Made by a program: the position numbers and the translations under genes | The notes under the pieces: model-generated | Told to the model about the DNA's origin: nothing | What the model saw: the letters and a program-made list of their open reading frames with translations, nothing else | Database searches by the model: none | From: Rhodococcus sp. 06-462-5 | GTDB taxonomy: Bacteria > Actinomycetota > Actinomycetes > Mycobacteriales > Mycobacteriaceae | Length of the DNA stretch: 64,000 bases | Reading direction: 5' to 3' | Assembly: GCF_002258315.1 (NCBI RefSeq) | Contig: NZ_NOYD01000012.1 | Location: 186,001-250,000 of the forward strand | Shown: positions 15,825-23,130 of the stretch, piece by piece | How the letters are laid out: every line of letters begins with the position of its first letter | How positions within the stretch are numbered: the stretch's first letter is position 1

Positions 15825-17936
15825 TCAGCCTGCGTAGGTACTCAGGTCGTACACCGTCGCGCTGCCGACCGTGGTCGCCGTGAAGTTCGCCTCGACCCAC
15901 TCCTGGATCTGCGAGGACGTACTCTCCGAGTCACCGCCCATTCCCCCACGAGCCATACCGCCACCCATGCCTCCGGACACGTAGTACGTCACTTCGTGGT
16001 TGGTGACATAGTCGATGAATTCGTCGAGCGACGGCGCAGGATCACCGCTCCAACCGCCGATGGCCATGACGGCCGTATCGGACGACAGCTCGTATCCCGC
16101 TGCAGACATGGAACCGTTCACCGCAGCGGACCACCGCGTGGACGTGGACTCGAGCAGAGCAGTCAACTCCTCGTCGGTCTCACCGCCCATGCCACCCATG
16201 CTCGGCATGCCGCCTGTGCCGCCGTCACCGGTGGCGAAGCCTGCCGGAAGATCTGCCGCATCAGCAGGCATGCCCGCATCATCGCCCGAAACAGCATCAT
16301 TCGGCACAGCATCACCCGGCATCGCTCCCGTCGGCATACCGCCACTCGGCACACCGCCACTCGGCGTACCACCGCCGGGCATTCCGCCGCCCGGCATTCC
16401 ACCCATGCCTCCGTCGACGACAGCACCGGTCGGACCTGCGTTCGGAACCGACCCACTGTGCGCGTTCGTCGTCGTAGCGATGGCATACGACGCGCCGCCA
16501 CCGAGACCGGCCACGGCTCCGAGGATCAACGCAGCGGCGGTGAGCTTTCGGTACCGCCCGGCGAGCAGAATCATCACAGCAGCGACGATGGTCCCCACCA
16601 ACAGGATCCATTTCAGTGCCGGCAGCCAGTCCGCGTTGCGGTGCAACAACACCCAGCTCCAGGTACCGGCCGCAACCATCATGGTGGCCATACCGGCTCT
16701 GCCCCATATCGATTCGCGTCGATGCCACAGTGCGTAACCGCCGGTTCCGATCATGCCCGCGAGTGCAGGTGCTAGCGCGACGGTGTAGTACGGGTGGATC
16801 GTGCCGGACATGTAGCTGAAGATCAGCGCTGTCACCAGGAACCAGCCGCCCCACAGGATCATCGACGCTCGCAGCAGGTCGGTACGTGGCGCTCGGCCAC
16901 GAGCGATCAACCCGAAGACCAGTGCCACCAGGGCCGCCGGGATGAGCCAGGAGATCTGAATTCCCATCTCACTGCCGAACAGTCGGTCCAGACCGGTCGA
17001 GCCACCGAAGCTGGACCCGGCTGCCCCCGCACTCATTCCGGCCGGAGCTTCCATCCCGCCACCACCGGTGTTACCGAAAATTCGGCCCAGCCCGTTGTAC
17101 CCGAGCACCAGATCCATCACGGTGTTGTCGGTGGATCCGCCGATGTACGGTCGGGCGCTCTCCGGCCACAACTGAACCGTCAACACCCACCACCCCGCGG
17201 CGACGATCAGCGCTGCGAACGCGCCGACGAGGTGTAGCAACCGGGCCCGTAACTGCGCTTGTCCTGCAACCAGATACGTGAGACCGAACGCGGGCAGCAC
17301 CAACAATCCCTGCAACATCTTGGTGAGGAACGCGAACCCGAGCGCCACACCGGCCAATGCGAGCCACATTGCAGCCCGACGCCCGGCCGAAGTCTGCAGA
17401 GACCGCACGACGAAGTAGCCGCCGAGTGTCATGAGGAGAACGAGCAGCGCGTCGGGGTTGTCGAAGTTGAACATCAACGCCGCCGCCGGAACCGACGCCA
17501 GGGTGAAGCCGGCGAGCAAACCGGCCGTGGGGTTCGCGACCCGCTTGACCGCGGCATACACCGCCGCCACCGAGGCAACACCCATCAGCGCCTGGGGAAG
17601 AAGCAGGCTGAAGCTGGAGAACCCGAACACACGAGCCGACAGTCCCATCACCCACAGTGCGGCGGGCGGCTTGTCCACTGTGATGAAGTTCTCGGAATCG
17701 AGCGATCCGAAGAACCACGCCGTCCAGTCCTTGGTTCCTGCCTGCACTGCAGCGGCGTAGAAGGTGTTCGCGTAGCCACTTGCCGTCAGGTTCCACAGGT
17801 ACAGCGTTGCTGTGGCAGCGAGCAGAATTAGCAGCCCGAGCAGGTGCCGGCGGCGATACCACCACCTGTCCTGCCAGGACGGCTGGCGGGCGTGCGACGG
17901 AGGCATCGCGGCCGGTCGGTCGAGTTGGGCAGTCAT
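15825..17936 (-). CDS. GT39/ArnT-like membrane glycosyltransferase
   Basis: A 703-residue integral membrane protein of the GT-C class (YkcB/ArnT-like, PMT superfamily). The N-terminal region has a long loop with the acidic segment SGYANTFYAAAVQAGTKDW and FITVDKPPAALW, where lipid-linked sugar is bound. About 10-12 membrane helices follow. Near residue 500 the helices end and a Gly/Met/Pro-rich stretch (GGGMPGGGTPSGG) leads to an extracellular domain ending in AVMAIGGWSGDPAPSLDEF and YVSGG repeats. It should move a sugar from a polyprenyl phosphate to an outside acceptor. It is 102 bp downstream of a sortase and a Thr-rich surface protein, which may be its acceptor. Confidence 0.87.
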   Translation of the reverse strand: MTAQLDRPAAMPPSHARQPSWQDRWWYRRRHLLGLLILLAATATLYLWNLTASGYANTFYAAAVQAGTKDWTAWFFGSLDSENFITVDKPPAALWVMGLSARVFGFSSFSLLLPQALMGVASVAAVYAAVKRVANPTAGLLAGFTLASVPAAALMFNFDNPDALLVLLMTLGGYFVVRSLQTSAGRRAAMWLALAGVALGFAFLTKMLQGLLVLPAFGLTYLVAGQAQLRARLLHLVGAFAALIVAAGWWVLTVQLWPESARPYIGGSTDNTVMDLVLGYNGLGRIFGNTGGGGMEAPAGMSAGAAGSSFGGSTGLDRLFGSEMGIQISWLIPAALVALVFGLIARGRAPRTDLLRASMILWGGWFLVTALIFSYMSGTIHPYYTVALAPALAGMIGTGGYALWHRRESIWGRAGMATMMVAAGTWSWVLLHRNADWLPALKWILLVGTIVAAVMILLAGRYRKLTAAALILGAVAGLGGGASYAIATTTNAHSGSVPNAGPTGAVVDGGMGGMPGGGMPGGGTPSGGVPSGGMPTGAMPGDAVPNDAVSGDDAGMPADAADLPAGFATGDGGTGGMPSMGGMGGETDEELTALLESTSTRWSAAVNGSMSAAGYELSSDTAVMAIGGWSGDPAPSLDEFIDYVTNHEVTYYVSGGMGGGMARGGMGGDSESTSSQIQEWVEANFTATTVGSATVYDLSTYAG
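16180..16420 (-). repeat. Gly/Met/Pro low-complexity segment in the GT39 protein
   Basis: The DNA codes for repeated GGM, GGMP and SGGVP/SGGMP units joined by short acidic stretches. It links the last membrane helix to the outer C-terminal domain. Such stretches vary in length between strains and are prone to assembly error. Confidence 0.6.
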
Positions 17937-18038
17937 CGCAGATCCTGTTCGTCGAAGTTGTCGACTACGAGAATGTGCGACGGACCGTCGGCCGGGCTGG
18001 GAGCAGCCTGCGAACTTGCTGTGAGCGGGAGAGTTCGC

Positions 18039-18716
18039 TCAGACGCGATCGGCGTACACGACGATGTTGTCGTCGTAGCTGGAGATATCCGAGTCGAATT
18101 GGCCGCCGCAGGTGATCAAGCGCAAGCCTGGGTGGTCGATGTCTCCGTAGACCTTGTCGGTGGGAAACGCATCCTTCGGATACTGCTCCACCGCGCTGAC
18201 GACGAACCGGACCGTACTGCCGTCCTGGCTGACAACGGTGACATCGTCGCCCGGTTCGAGGTCGCGCAGCCGGTAGAAGACACCGGGGCTGCCGCCCCAA
18301 TCCACATGTCCCGCAACGATCGACGGTCCGAGTTGCCCCGGAACCGGCGACCCGGTGTACCAACCGGCGGGGAAACCGCCCGCGGGTACTTCCATCGAGC
18401 CGTCCGGACGCAGACCCAGACCCATCACGTCGGAGTCGACGCCGATCGCACCGATCTCGAGTCGCGCAGGCGGGGACCCGGGCACCGACGACGATTCGGC
18501 ACCGACCTCACCCGACGGCGTGACGACGGCGGGAGCAGAAGCCGAGGGCATCGACTCGTTCTGCGCGGGGCCGGCATCCGAGGGCGTTGCGCAACCGGCA
18601 ACCAGCGACAGCAGCAGCAGGAACGCCGCTGCCACCGCCCGCACCACGACCCGATGACGGGTCGTGGTGCGGGCGGATTCAATCAGAGGTACCGATACCT
18701 CGACGGTAGGTCTCAC
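18039..18716 (-). CDS. Sortase (class E/F type) with lipoprotein signal
   Basis: A 225-residue sortase-like transpeptidase. The catalytic His is in VAGHVDW, the Cys in LRLITCGG, and an Arg sits near the end in VVYADRV, the expected His-Cys-Arg order. Unusually, the N-terminal hydrophobic stretch ends in LSLVAGC, a good lipobox, so the enzyme may be held by a lipid anchor rather than by a helix. The GTG at 18716 lies 4 nt after the stop of the surface-protein gene and has GGAA 7 nt upstream, so it is translationally coupled to it. An 18-bp hairpin covers codons 14-27. The probable substrate is the neighbouring DUF3494 protein. Confidence 0.85.
   Translation of the reverse strand: MRPTVEVSVPLIESARTTTRHRVVVRAVAAAFLLLLSLVAGCATPSDAGPAQNESMPSASAPAVVTPSGEVGAESSSVPGSPPARLEIGAIGVDSDVMGLGLRPDGSMEVPAGGFPAGWYTGSPVPGQLGPSIVAGHVDWGGSPGVFYRLRDLEPGDDVTVVSQDGSTVRFVVSAVEQYPKDAFPTDKVYGDIDHPGLRLITCGGQFDSDISSYDDNIVVYADRV
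18635..18676. repeat. Perfect 18-bp inverted repeat with 6-nt loop
   Basis: The arms CCGCCCGCACCACGACCC (18635-18652) and GGGTCGTGGTGCGGGCGG (18659-18676) are exact complements around GATGAC. The repeat lies inside the 5' part of the sortase gene, 44 nt after the stop of the surface-protein gene. It has no T-tract on either side. It could limit sortase expression relative to its substrate or protect the upstream mRNA end. Confidence 0.8.
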
Positions 18717-18719
18717 CGA

Positions 18720-20204
18720 TCAGTTCCGACGACGAGTCAGAGCCAGGGCAGAGACCGCACCGAACGCGAGCACGGCCAGCAATGTCCACATCGGAGCGAA
18801 CGACGTTGCACTCGAACGGTTCACGGTACTGCCGTCACCGGTGTCGACACCACCGTTCGGGATCTGTGTGATCTGACCACCCGGGTTGTACGTGCCCGGC
18901 TGATCCGGGCCACCCGGTGTGATCGGCTGATTCGGCGTGTTGGGCTGATCAGGCGTGTTCGGCACGTTCGGCTGATTCGGCACGTTCGGCACGTTCGGCA
19001 CGTTCGGCTGATTCGGCACGTTCGGCTGATTCGGCACGTTCGGCTGGTTCGGCACGTTCGGCTGGTTCGGCTGGTTCGGCACGTTCGGCACGTTCGGCTG
19101 GTTCGGCACGTTGGGGACACCCGGGATCGGCGGGATGGTGATCACCGGCGGCACACCCGGAATCGGGGGCACCTCGATGACGATCGGCGGCGTACCGCCA
19201 CCGTCACCCGGCGTGCCCGGCGTACCGCCACCATCACCCGGAGATGTCGTGGTGACGGGAGGTGTGGTGGTCACCGGAGATGTCGTGGTCACGGGCGGCG
19301 TGGTGGTCACCGGAGATGTCGTGGTTACCGGAGGCGTGGTGGTTACCGGAGGCGTGGTGGTTACCGGAGGCGTGGTGGTCACCGGGGGTGTCGTCGTTAT
19401 CGGAGGTGTGGTGGTCACGGGCGGCTCGGTGGTTCCGCAACCCGGGTTGGTGATCGTGTTCGAGTCGAGGGTGACAGCTCCGTCCAGAGCCAGTAGCCGT
19501 CCCTGCACATCGGCATTCGTGGTCGCCGTGATCGACGCCCGTGCCATGATCGTGCCCACGAAATCGGTACCGGTGCCGAGTGTGGCCGAGCTTCCGACCT
19601 GCCAGAACACGTTGCACGGGTTGGCCCCGTTGATCAGCGAGACACTGCTGTCGGATGCCGTGATCAGCGTCGATGCCGCCTGGAAGATGAACACGGCGTT
19701 GGAGTTACCCTGCGCGTCGAGTGTCAGTGTTCCGGTCAGGCCGAACGTGCCCGAACCGTACAACCCGGCCAACAATGTCTGTCCGCCGAGTTCGACTCCG
19801 GTCGAGGTTGCTCCCGGTCGACCGGCCGCGTCGTCGTATCCGGTACTCAGATCCGCTTTCGCCTGCGCTGCAACCGAATTGCGGTCGTTGATAACTCCAC
19901 TGGTGAGCTCTCCCGGTGGGAATCCGGTGATGAACGGTTCGACACCGACGCCTGGGCTCACTCCGACGTTGCCGCCGATCCTCGACGGGCCGGTGTTCGT
20001 GATCTTGGAGCCGGCCAGAACGGCATAACTCTCCGCGGTGCCGAGTTCGACGGTGGTGGGTTGAGCCTCGGCTGCGGGGACGTTGATCAGCATGAGTGCG
20101 CTGGTGGCCAACGCGACCGAACCGGCAAGCGGAACGAGGGTTCTGCCCCTACGCCTGATGGGGGTCGACGTGCGGTTGTGCTGTGTAGCGGGCATGGATT
20201 GCAT
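18720..20204 (-). CDS. DUF3494 (ice-binding-like) surface protein with Pro/Thr/Asn repeats
   Basis: A 494-residue exported protein. A signal peptide (cleavage after AEA, near residue 47) is followed by a DUF3494 domain of about 200 residues (SYAVLAGSKITNTGPSRIGG, NVFWQVGSSATLGTGTDFVG), a beta-solenoid fold found in ice-binding proteins and adhesins. A TTTPPV repeat, then a PNVPNQ repeat follow, which together would form an extended stalk. The C-terminus has VDTGDGS, a hydrophobic helix and TRRRN, which looks like a sorting signal without a normal LPXTG motif. The start is not marked by a clear ribosome site; ATG at 20195 is an alternative. Ice binding is not implied; adhesion is equally likely. 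Confidence 0.85.
   Translation of the reverse strand: MQSMPATQHNRTSTPIRRRGRTLVPLAGSVALATSALMLINVPAAEAQPTTVELGTAESYAVLAGSKITNTGPSRIGGNVGVSPGVGVEPFITGFPPGELTSGVINDRNSVAAQAKADLSTGYDDAAGRPGATSTGVELGGQTLLAGLYGSGTFGLTGTLTLDAQGNSNAVFIFQAASTLITASDSSVSLINGANPCNVFWQVGSSATLGTGTDFVGTIMARASITATTNADVQGRLLALDGAVTLDSNTITNPGCGTTEPPVTTTPPITTTPPVTTTPPVTTTPPVTTTPPVTTTSPVTTTPPVTTTSPVTTTPPVTTTSPGDGGGTPGTPGDGGGTPPIVIEVPPIPGVPPVITIPPIPGVPNVPNQPNVPNVPNQPNQPNVPNQPNVPNQPNVPNQPNVPNVPNVPNQPNVPNTPDQPNTPNQPITPGGPDQPGTYNPGGQITQIPNGGVDTGDGSTVNRSSATSFAPMWTLLAVLAFGAVSALALTRRRN
18930..19120 (-). repeat. PNVPNQ-coding tandem repeat
   Basis: Six- to nine-base units related to GGCACGTTCGGCTGATTC repeat in tandem and encode Pro-Asn-Val/Gln units of the surface-protein stalk. 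Unit number may vary between strains by slippage. Confidence 0.85.
19245..19435 (-). repeat. TTTPPV-coding tandem repeat
   Basis: An 18-base unit of the type GTGGTGGTCACCGGAGGC repeats about ten times and encodes TTTPPV/TTSPV. The Thr-rich product resembles a mucin-like stalk and offers many hydroxyl groups for O-glycosylation. Confidence 0.85.
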
Positions 20205-20255
20205 ACCATTCTGCTGGTTGGGCGAAGCGGACTTGTTGCCGGACTTCGTGAACCA

Positions 20256-20286
20256 CGCAATCGATCCCCCGACGAGTTCGATTGCG
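20256..20286. repeat. 9-bp inverted repeat upstream of the DUF3494 gene
   Basis: CGCAATCGA (20256-20264) and TCGATTGCG (20278-20286) pair around a 13-nt loop, about 50-80 nt upstream of the surface-protein start. It could be an operator or a leader hairpin of that gene. Confidence 0.5.
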
Positions 20287-20492
20287 CAGCAAGTAATGTC
20301 GCGACTCTCAACGGCCGCCCCGGACCGATCCGAGTGCGTGGAGGTATCGCGGTTCCGTATTCGATGACGTCACCGGCCGACGGTCTTCGGCAAGGTGACA
20401 AAGCTATGCGATCAGCGGAGGCTCGTGCCCACTCCGCAACTAAGAGTTTCCCCGTATCTCTACGGTGTAGAGCTACAGCACACCATGTGTAG

Positions 20493-20528
20493 GATAATGA
20501 GTCAAGCGAAAAGTGTTGTCGAACAACA
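20493..20528 (+). promoter_or_regulatory. -10 box and TetR-type dyad upstream of the TetR gene
   Basis: GATAAT (20493-20498) matches five of six bases of the -10 consensus. TGTTGT-CGA-ACAACA (20514-20528) is a dyad just downstream, where a bound repressor would block the polymerase. It is 57 nt before the TetR start and fits autoregulation. Confidence 0.5.
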
Positions 20529-20585
20529 AGTTTGTTTGGCCGCTACTTACCGGTCGGTTTACTGCTTACGAGAGGTTGCCTACCG

Positions 20586-21266
20586 ATGTCCACGACGAAC
20601 CGACCGGGCCCACACTCCAGTATCAAGATCGACCGCGAGTACGTGGTGTCCGCTGCCCTCAGCATCGTCGATCGAACCGGCCTCGACAGCCTGACGATCC
20701 GGAGCCTCGCGGCATCGATCCATCGCGATCCGATGACCGTCTACCGATACCTGCCCACCAAACAGGCGTTGCTCGACGCCATCGCAGATGCGGTACTGGG
20801 CACACTCGTCTGCGTCGACTGCGCAGACCCCGACTGGCAGCGTCAGCTCAGAATTTTTGCGCGGCACTACCGTGAGCTCGCCCTCCAACACCCACACGCG
20901 GCGGTGCTGCTGACCACCTGCCCTCAGGCGACCCCACTGGGGTTGGGCACGCCCCGGTCACTGGCCTCACTCGAGAACATTCTGGTTCTGCTGACCACCG
21001 CAGGATTCACGCTGCCCGAGGCCCTGACGAGCTATCGGCTGATGATCTCCTTCCTACGCGGCCATCTACTGAGCGAGACCCAGGAAACGACCGACCACCC
21101 GGACGAGACCGGCGACCGCCTCAGCCTCGCTCTGCGCCGACTCCCCATCGACACATTTCCCCTGCTGTCGACGCTGCCACCTCTGATCACCGAGTACGAC
21201 GGTGCCCGCGAACTCGAGTTGGGTCTCGACGTGCTGTTCCGAGGCATCACCGCAATCCCGATCTGA
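20586..21266 (+). CDS. TetR-family regulator with TetR_C-like domain
   Basis: A 226-residue regulator. The N-terminal DNA-binding domain reads YVVSAALSIVDRTGLDSLTI followed by SLAASIHRDPMTVYRYLPTK, the recognition helix region (about residues 37-57). The MTVYRYLPTK form and the long C-terminal domain are typical of the tetracycline-repressor C-terminal family. The ATG at 20586 has GAGAGG about 10 nt upstream. It converges on a drug-efflux type MFS gene. It could regulate that pump, but the pump's own dyad (23072-23096) does not resemble the dyad in front of this gene, so the link is weak. Confidence 0.85.
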   Translation: MSTTNRPGPHSSIKIDREYVVSAALSIVDRTGLDSLTIRSLAASIHRDPMTVYRYLPTKQALLDAIADAVLGTLVCVDCADPDWQRQLRIFARHYRELALQHPHAAVLLTTCPQATPLGLGTPRSLASLENILVLLTTAGFTLPEALTSYRLMISFLRGHLLSETQETTDHPDETGDRLSLALRRLPIDTFPLLSTLPPLITEYDGARELELGLDVLFRGITAIPI

Positions 21267-21344
21267 GCGGATCGACGCTCCCGGGCCCGCACCGGACCGA
21301 GCCGTACCCTGGTCCCAGGATTCACGGCATCGGACTTCACGCCA

Positions 21345-23039
21345 TCAGAGCAGTCCGGTGCCTGCCTCGTTCGCTCGTTCTTCGTCTCGCTCCTGCTGCG
21401 CAGCGGCCAGGCCCGACATCGTGCGCAGCGGAACCTCCTCGAGGAAGAGCACCAGTACGAATCCGAGGACCATCAGGATCGACACGGCCAGGAACACGTA
21501 ATCCATGGCGTCGGAGAACCCGATACGGAACGGCTCGGCCAGAGCCGGTTCGAGCTTCTGAATGAACGAACTGTCCTGCAGCGCGCTGCCTGCGACGGAG
21601 GCGTCACCCGAGGCGATGGCTCGGGCGAAACCCGATTCGAGCGGATCGGAACTCGTTGATGCGCTCTGCACTGCCTGCTGGAACGCCGGCGTCGAACTCG
21701 CGGCGACCAACGCGTCACTCGTCTTCGGGGTCAGCTGGGTGAACAGCATCGACAGGAAGACGGCCACACCCACCGTCGCACCGATCTGCCGGAAGAACGT
21801 TGCAGCAGAGGTGGATACACCCATGTCCTTGGGCGGCATCGCATTCTGGATGGCCAGGGTCAGCGGCTGCATCATCGAACCGAGCCCGAGGCCGAACACG
21901 CCCATGACGACCATCGTCTGCCACAGCGGGGTATCGGCGTGCACGTAGTGGAAGACGAACATCGCAATGGCCATCAGTGCGGTACCGACGATAGGAAAGA
22001 TCTTGTAGCGACCCGTCTTCGAGATCATCCGACCCGAGACGATCGACGCAACCATCAGGGCACCGACGAGGGGCAGGGTCTGGTAACCGGCCAGCGTGGG
22101 CGAGGATCCCTTGACCACCTGCAGGTACTGCGGCAGCAGCGAGATGCCGCCGAACATGGCCGCACCGGCGATGACGCTGACGGCAATGCACAACGAGAAC
22201 AACGGGTTTCGGAAGAATCGCATGGGGATCAGGGCGTCGTCGCCCATCTTGATCTCGGCGAGCACGAACGCGATGACGCCGACGATGCCGATTCCGAAAC
22301 ACAGCAGGGCCCGCGGTGAGCTCCATCCCCACACACGACCCTGCTCGGCGATGATGAGCAGCGGCACCAGGCCGACACTGAGAAGCACTGCGCCCCACCA
22401 GTCCACGCGTGCCTCACGGCGATACACCGGCAGGTTCAGCACTCGCCACACCACCACGAGCGCGATGATGCCCAGCGGGACGTTGATGTAGAAAACCCAA
22501 CGCCAGCCGGTGATTCCGAGAATCGACGACTGCCCGGCGAGCAGACCACCGATGACCGGCCCGAGCACGCTCGACGTGCCGAACACCGCCAGGAAGTAGC
22601 CCTGGTACTTGGCACGTTCGCGCGGCGGCACGATATCGCCGATGATCGCCAGCGCCATCGACATCAGACCGCCTGCACCGAGGCCTTGGATGGCGCGGAA
22701 GGCGGCGAGTTCGTACATCGACGTCGCGATGCCGCACAACATCGATCCGACGACGAAGATCGAGATGGCCGTCATGAAGAACGGCTTGCGCCCGTAGAGG
22801 TCGGACAGCTTGCCGTACAACGGGGTCGAGACCGTCGAGGTGATGAGGTAGGCCGTCGTCACCCAGGCCAGAACCGAGAACCCGTTGAGGTCGTCGGCGA
22901 TGGTGCGGACGGACGTCGAGACGATGGTCTGGTCGAGGGCGGCGAGGAACATGCCCATCATCAGGCCCGACAGAATCGTCATGATCTCGCGATGCGAATA
23001 CTCGCCGGACGCGGGGGTCACTTCAGGCTCGGTTACCAT
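21345..23039 (-). CDS. DHA2-family MFS drug efflux transporter
   Basis: A 564-residue transporter with about 14 membrane helices, the length and pattern of the EmrB/QacA (DHA2) family. Typical motifs are LDQTIVSTSVRTIADDL in helix 1, LYGKLSDLYGRKPFF in the first loop (motif A), and FGTSSVLGPVIGGLLAG in helix 5 (antiporter motif C). It should export drugs or amphiphilic metabolites using the proton gradient. A dyad lies just upstream of the start and a TetR gene converges on its 3' end. The cytoplasmic C-terminal tail is short and charged. Confidence 0.88.
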   Translation of the reverse strand: MVTEPEVTPASGEYSHREIMTILSGLMMGMFLAALDQTIVSTSVRTIADDLNGFSVLAWVTTAYLITSTVSTPLYGKLSDLYGRKPFFMTAISIFVVGSMLCGIATSMYELAAFRAIQGLGAGGLMSMALAIIGDIVPPRERAKYQGYFLAVFGTSSVLGPVIGGLLAGQSSILGITGWRWVFYINVPLGIIALVVVWRVLNLPVYRREARVDWWGAVLLSVGLVPLLIIAEQGRVWGWSSPRALLCFGIGIVGVIAFVLAEIKMGDDALIPMRFFRNPLFSLCIAVSVIAGAAMFGGISLLPQYLQVVKGSSPTLAGYQTLPLVGALMVASIVSGRMISKTGRYKIFPIVGTALMAIAMFVFHYVHADTPLWQTMVVMGVFGLGLGSMMQPLTLAIQNAMPPKDMGVSTSAATFFRQIGATVGVAVFLSMLFTQLTPKTSDALVAASSTPAFQQAVQSASTSSDPLESGFARAIASGDASVAGSALQDSSFIQKLEPALAEPFRIGFSDAMDYVFLAVSILMVLGFVLVLFLEEVPLRTMSGLAAAQQERDEERANEAGTGLL

Positions 23040-23071
23040 CTCTTTGACGCACCTTTACGTAGCATTTGCTT

Positions 23072-23096
23072 GTGTCCTACAACGATATTGGGACAC
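23072..23096. promoter_or_regulatory. 25-bp dyad operator candidate of the DHA2 pump
   Basis: GTGTCC (23072-23077) and GGACAC (23091-23096) are 13 nt apart, with partial inner symmetry. The dyad is 33 nt upstream of the pump start. This length and spacing match operators of TetR repressors of efflux genes. Confidence 0.5.
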
Positions 23097-23130
23097 CAGC
23101 ATGCGCGCAGAAAGCCCTCGGTGCAAAGAA

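Larger units (their letters stand above)
20205..20585. other. 381-bp divergent intergenic region
   Basis: No convincing gene is seen between the divergent DUF3494 and TetR starts. It holds the inverted repeat at 20256-20286 and the promoter/operator region at 20493-20528. Short open frames here lack codon bias and ribosome sites. Confidence 0.6.

Noticed and set aside
18930..19435. CRISPR-like appearance of repeats
   Set aside because: The repeats are in frame inside a coding sequence, have no unique spacers of constant length and encode a Pro/Thr/Asn stalk.
21267..21344. Terminator between the TetR and DHA2 genes
   Set aside because: Only a 5-bp stem with a 2-nt loop (CCTGG/CCAGG) is present, too short to support a terminator.
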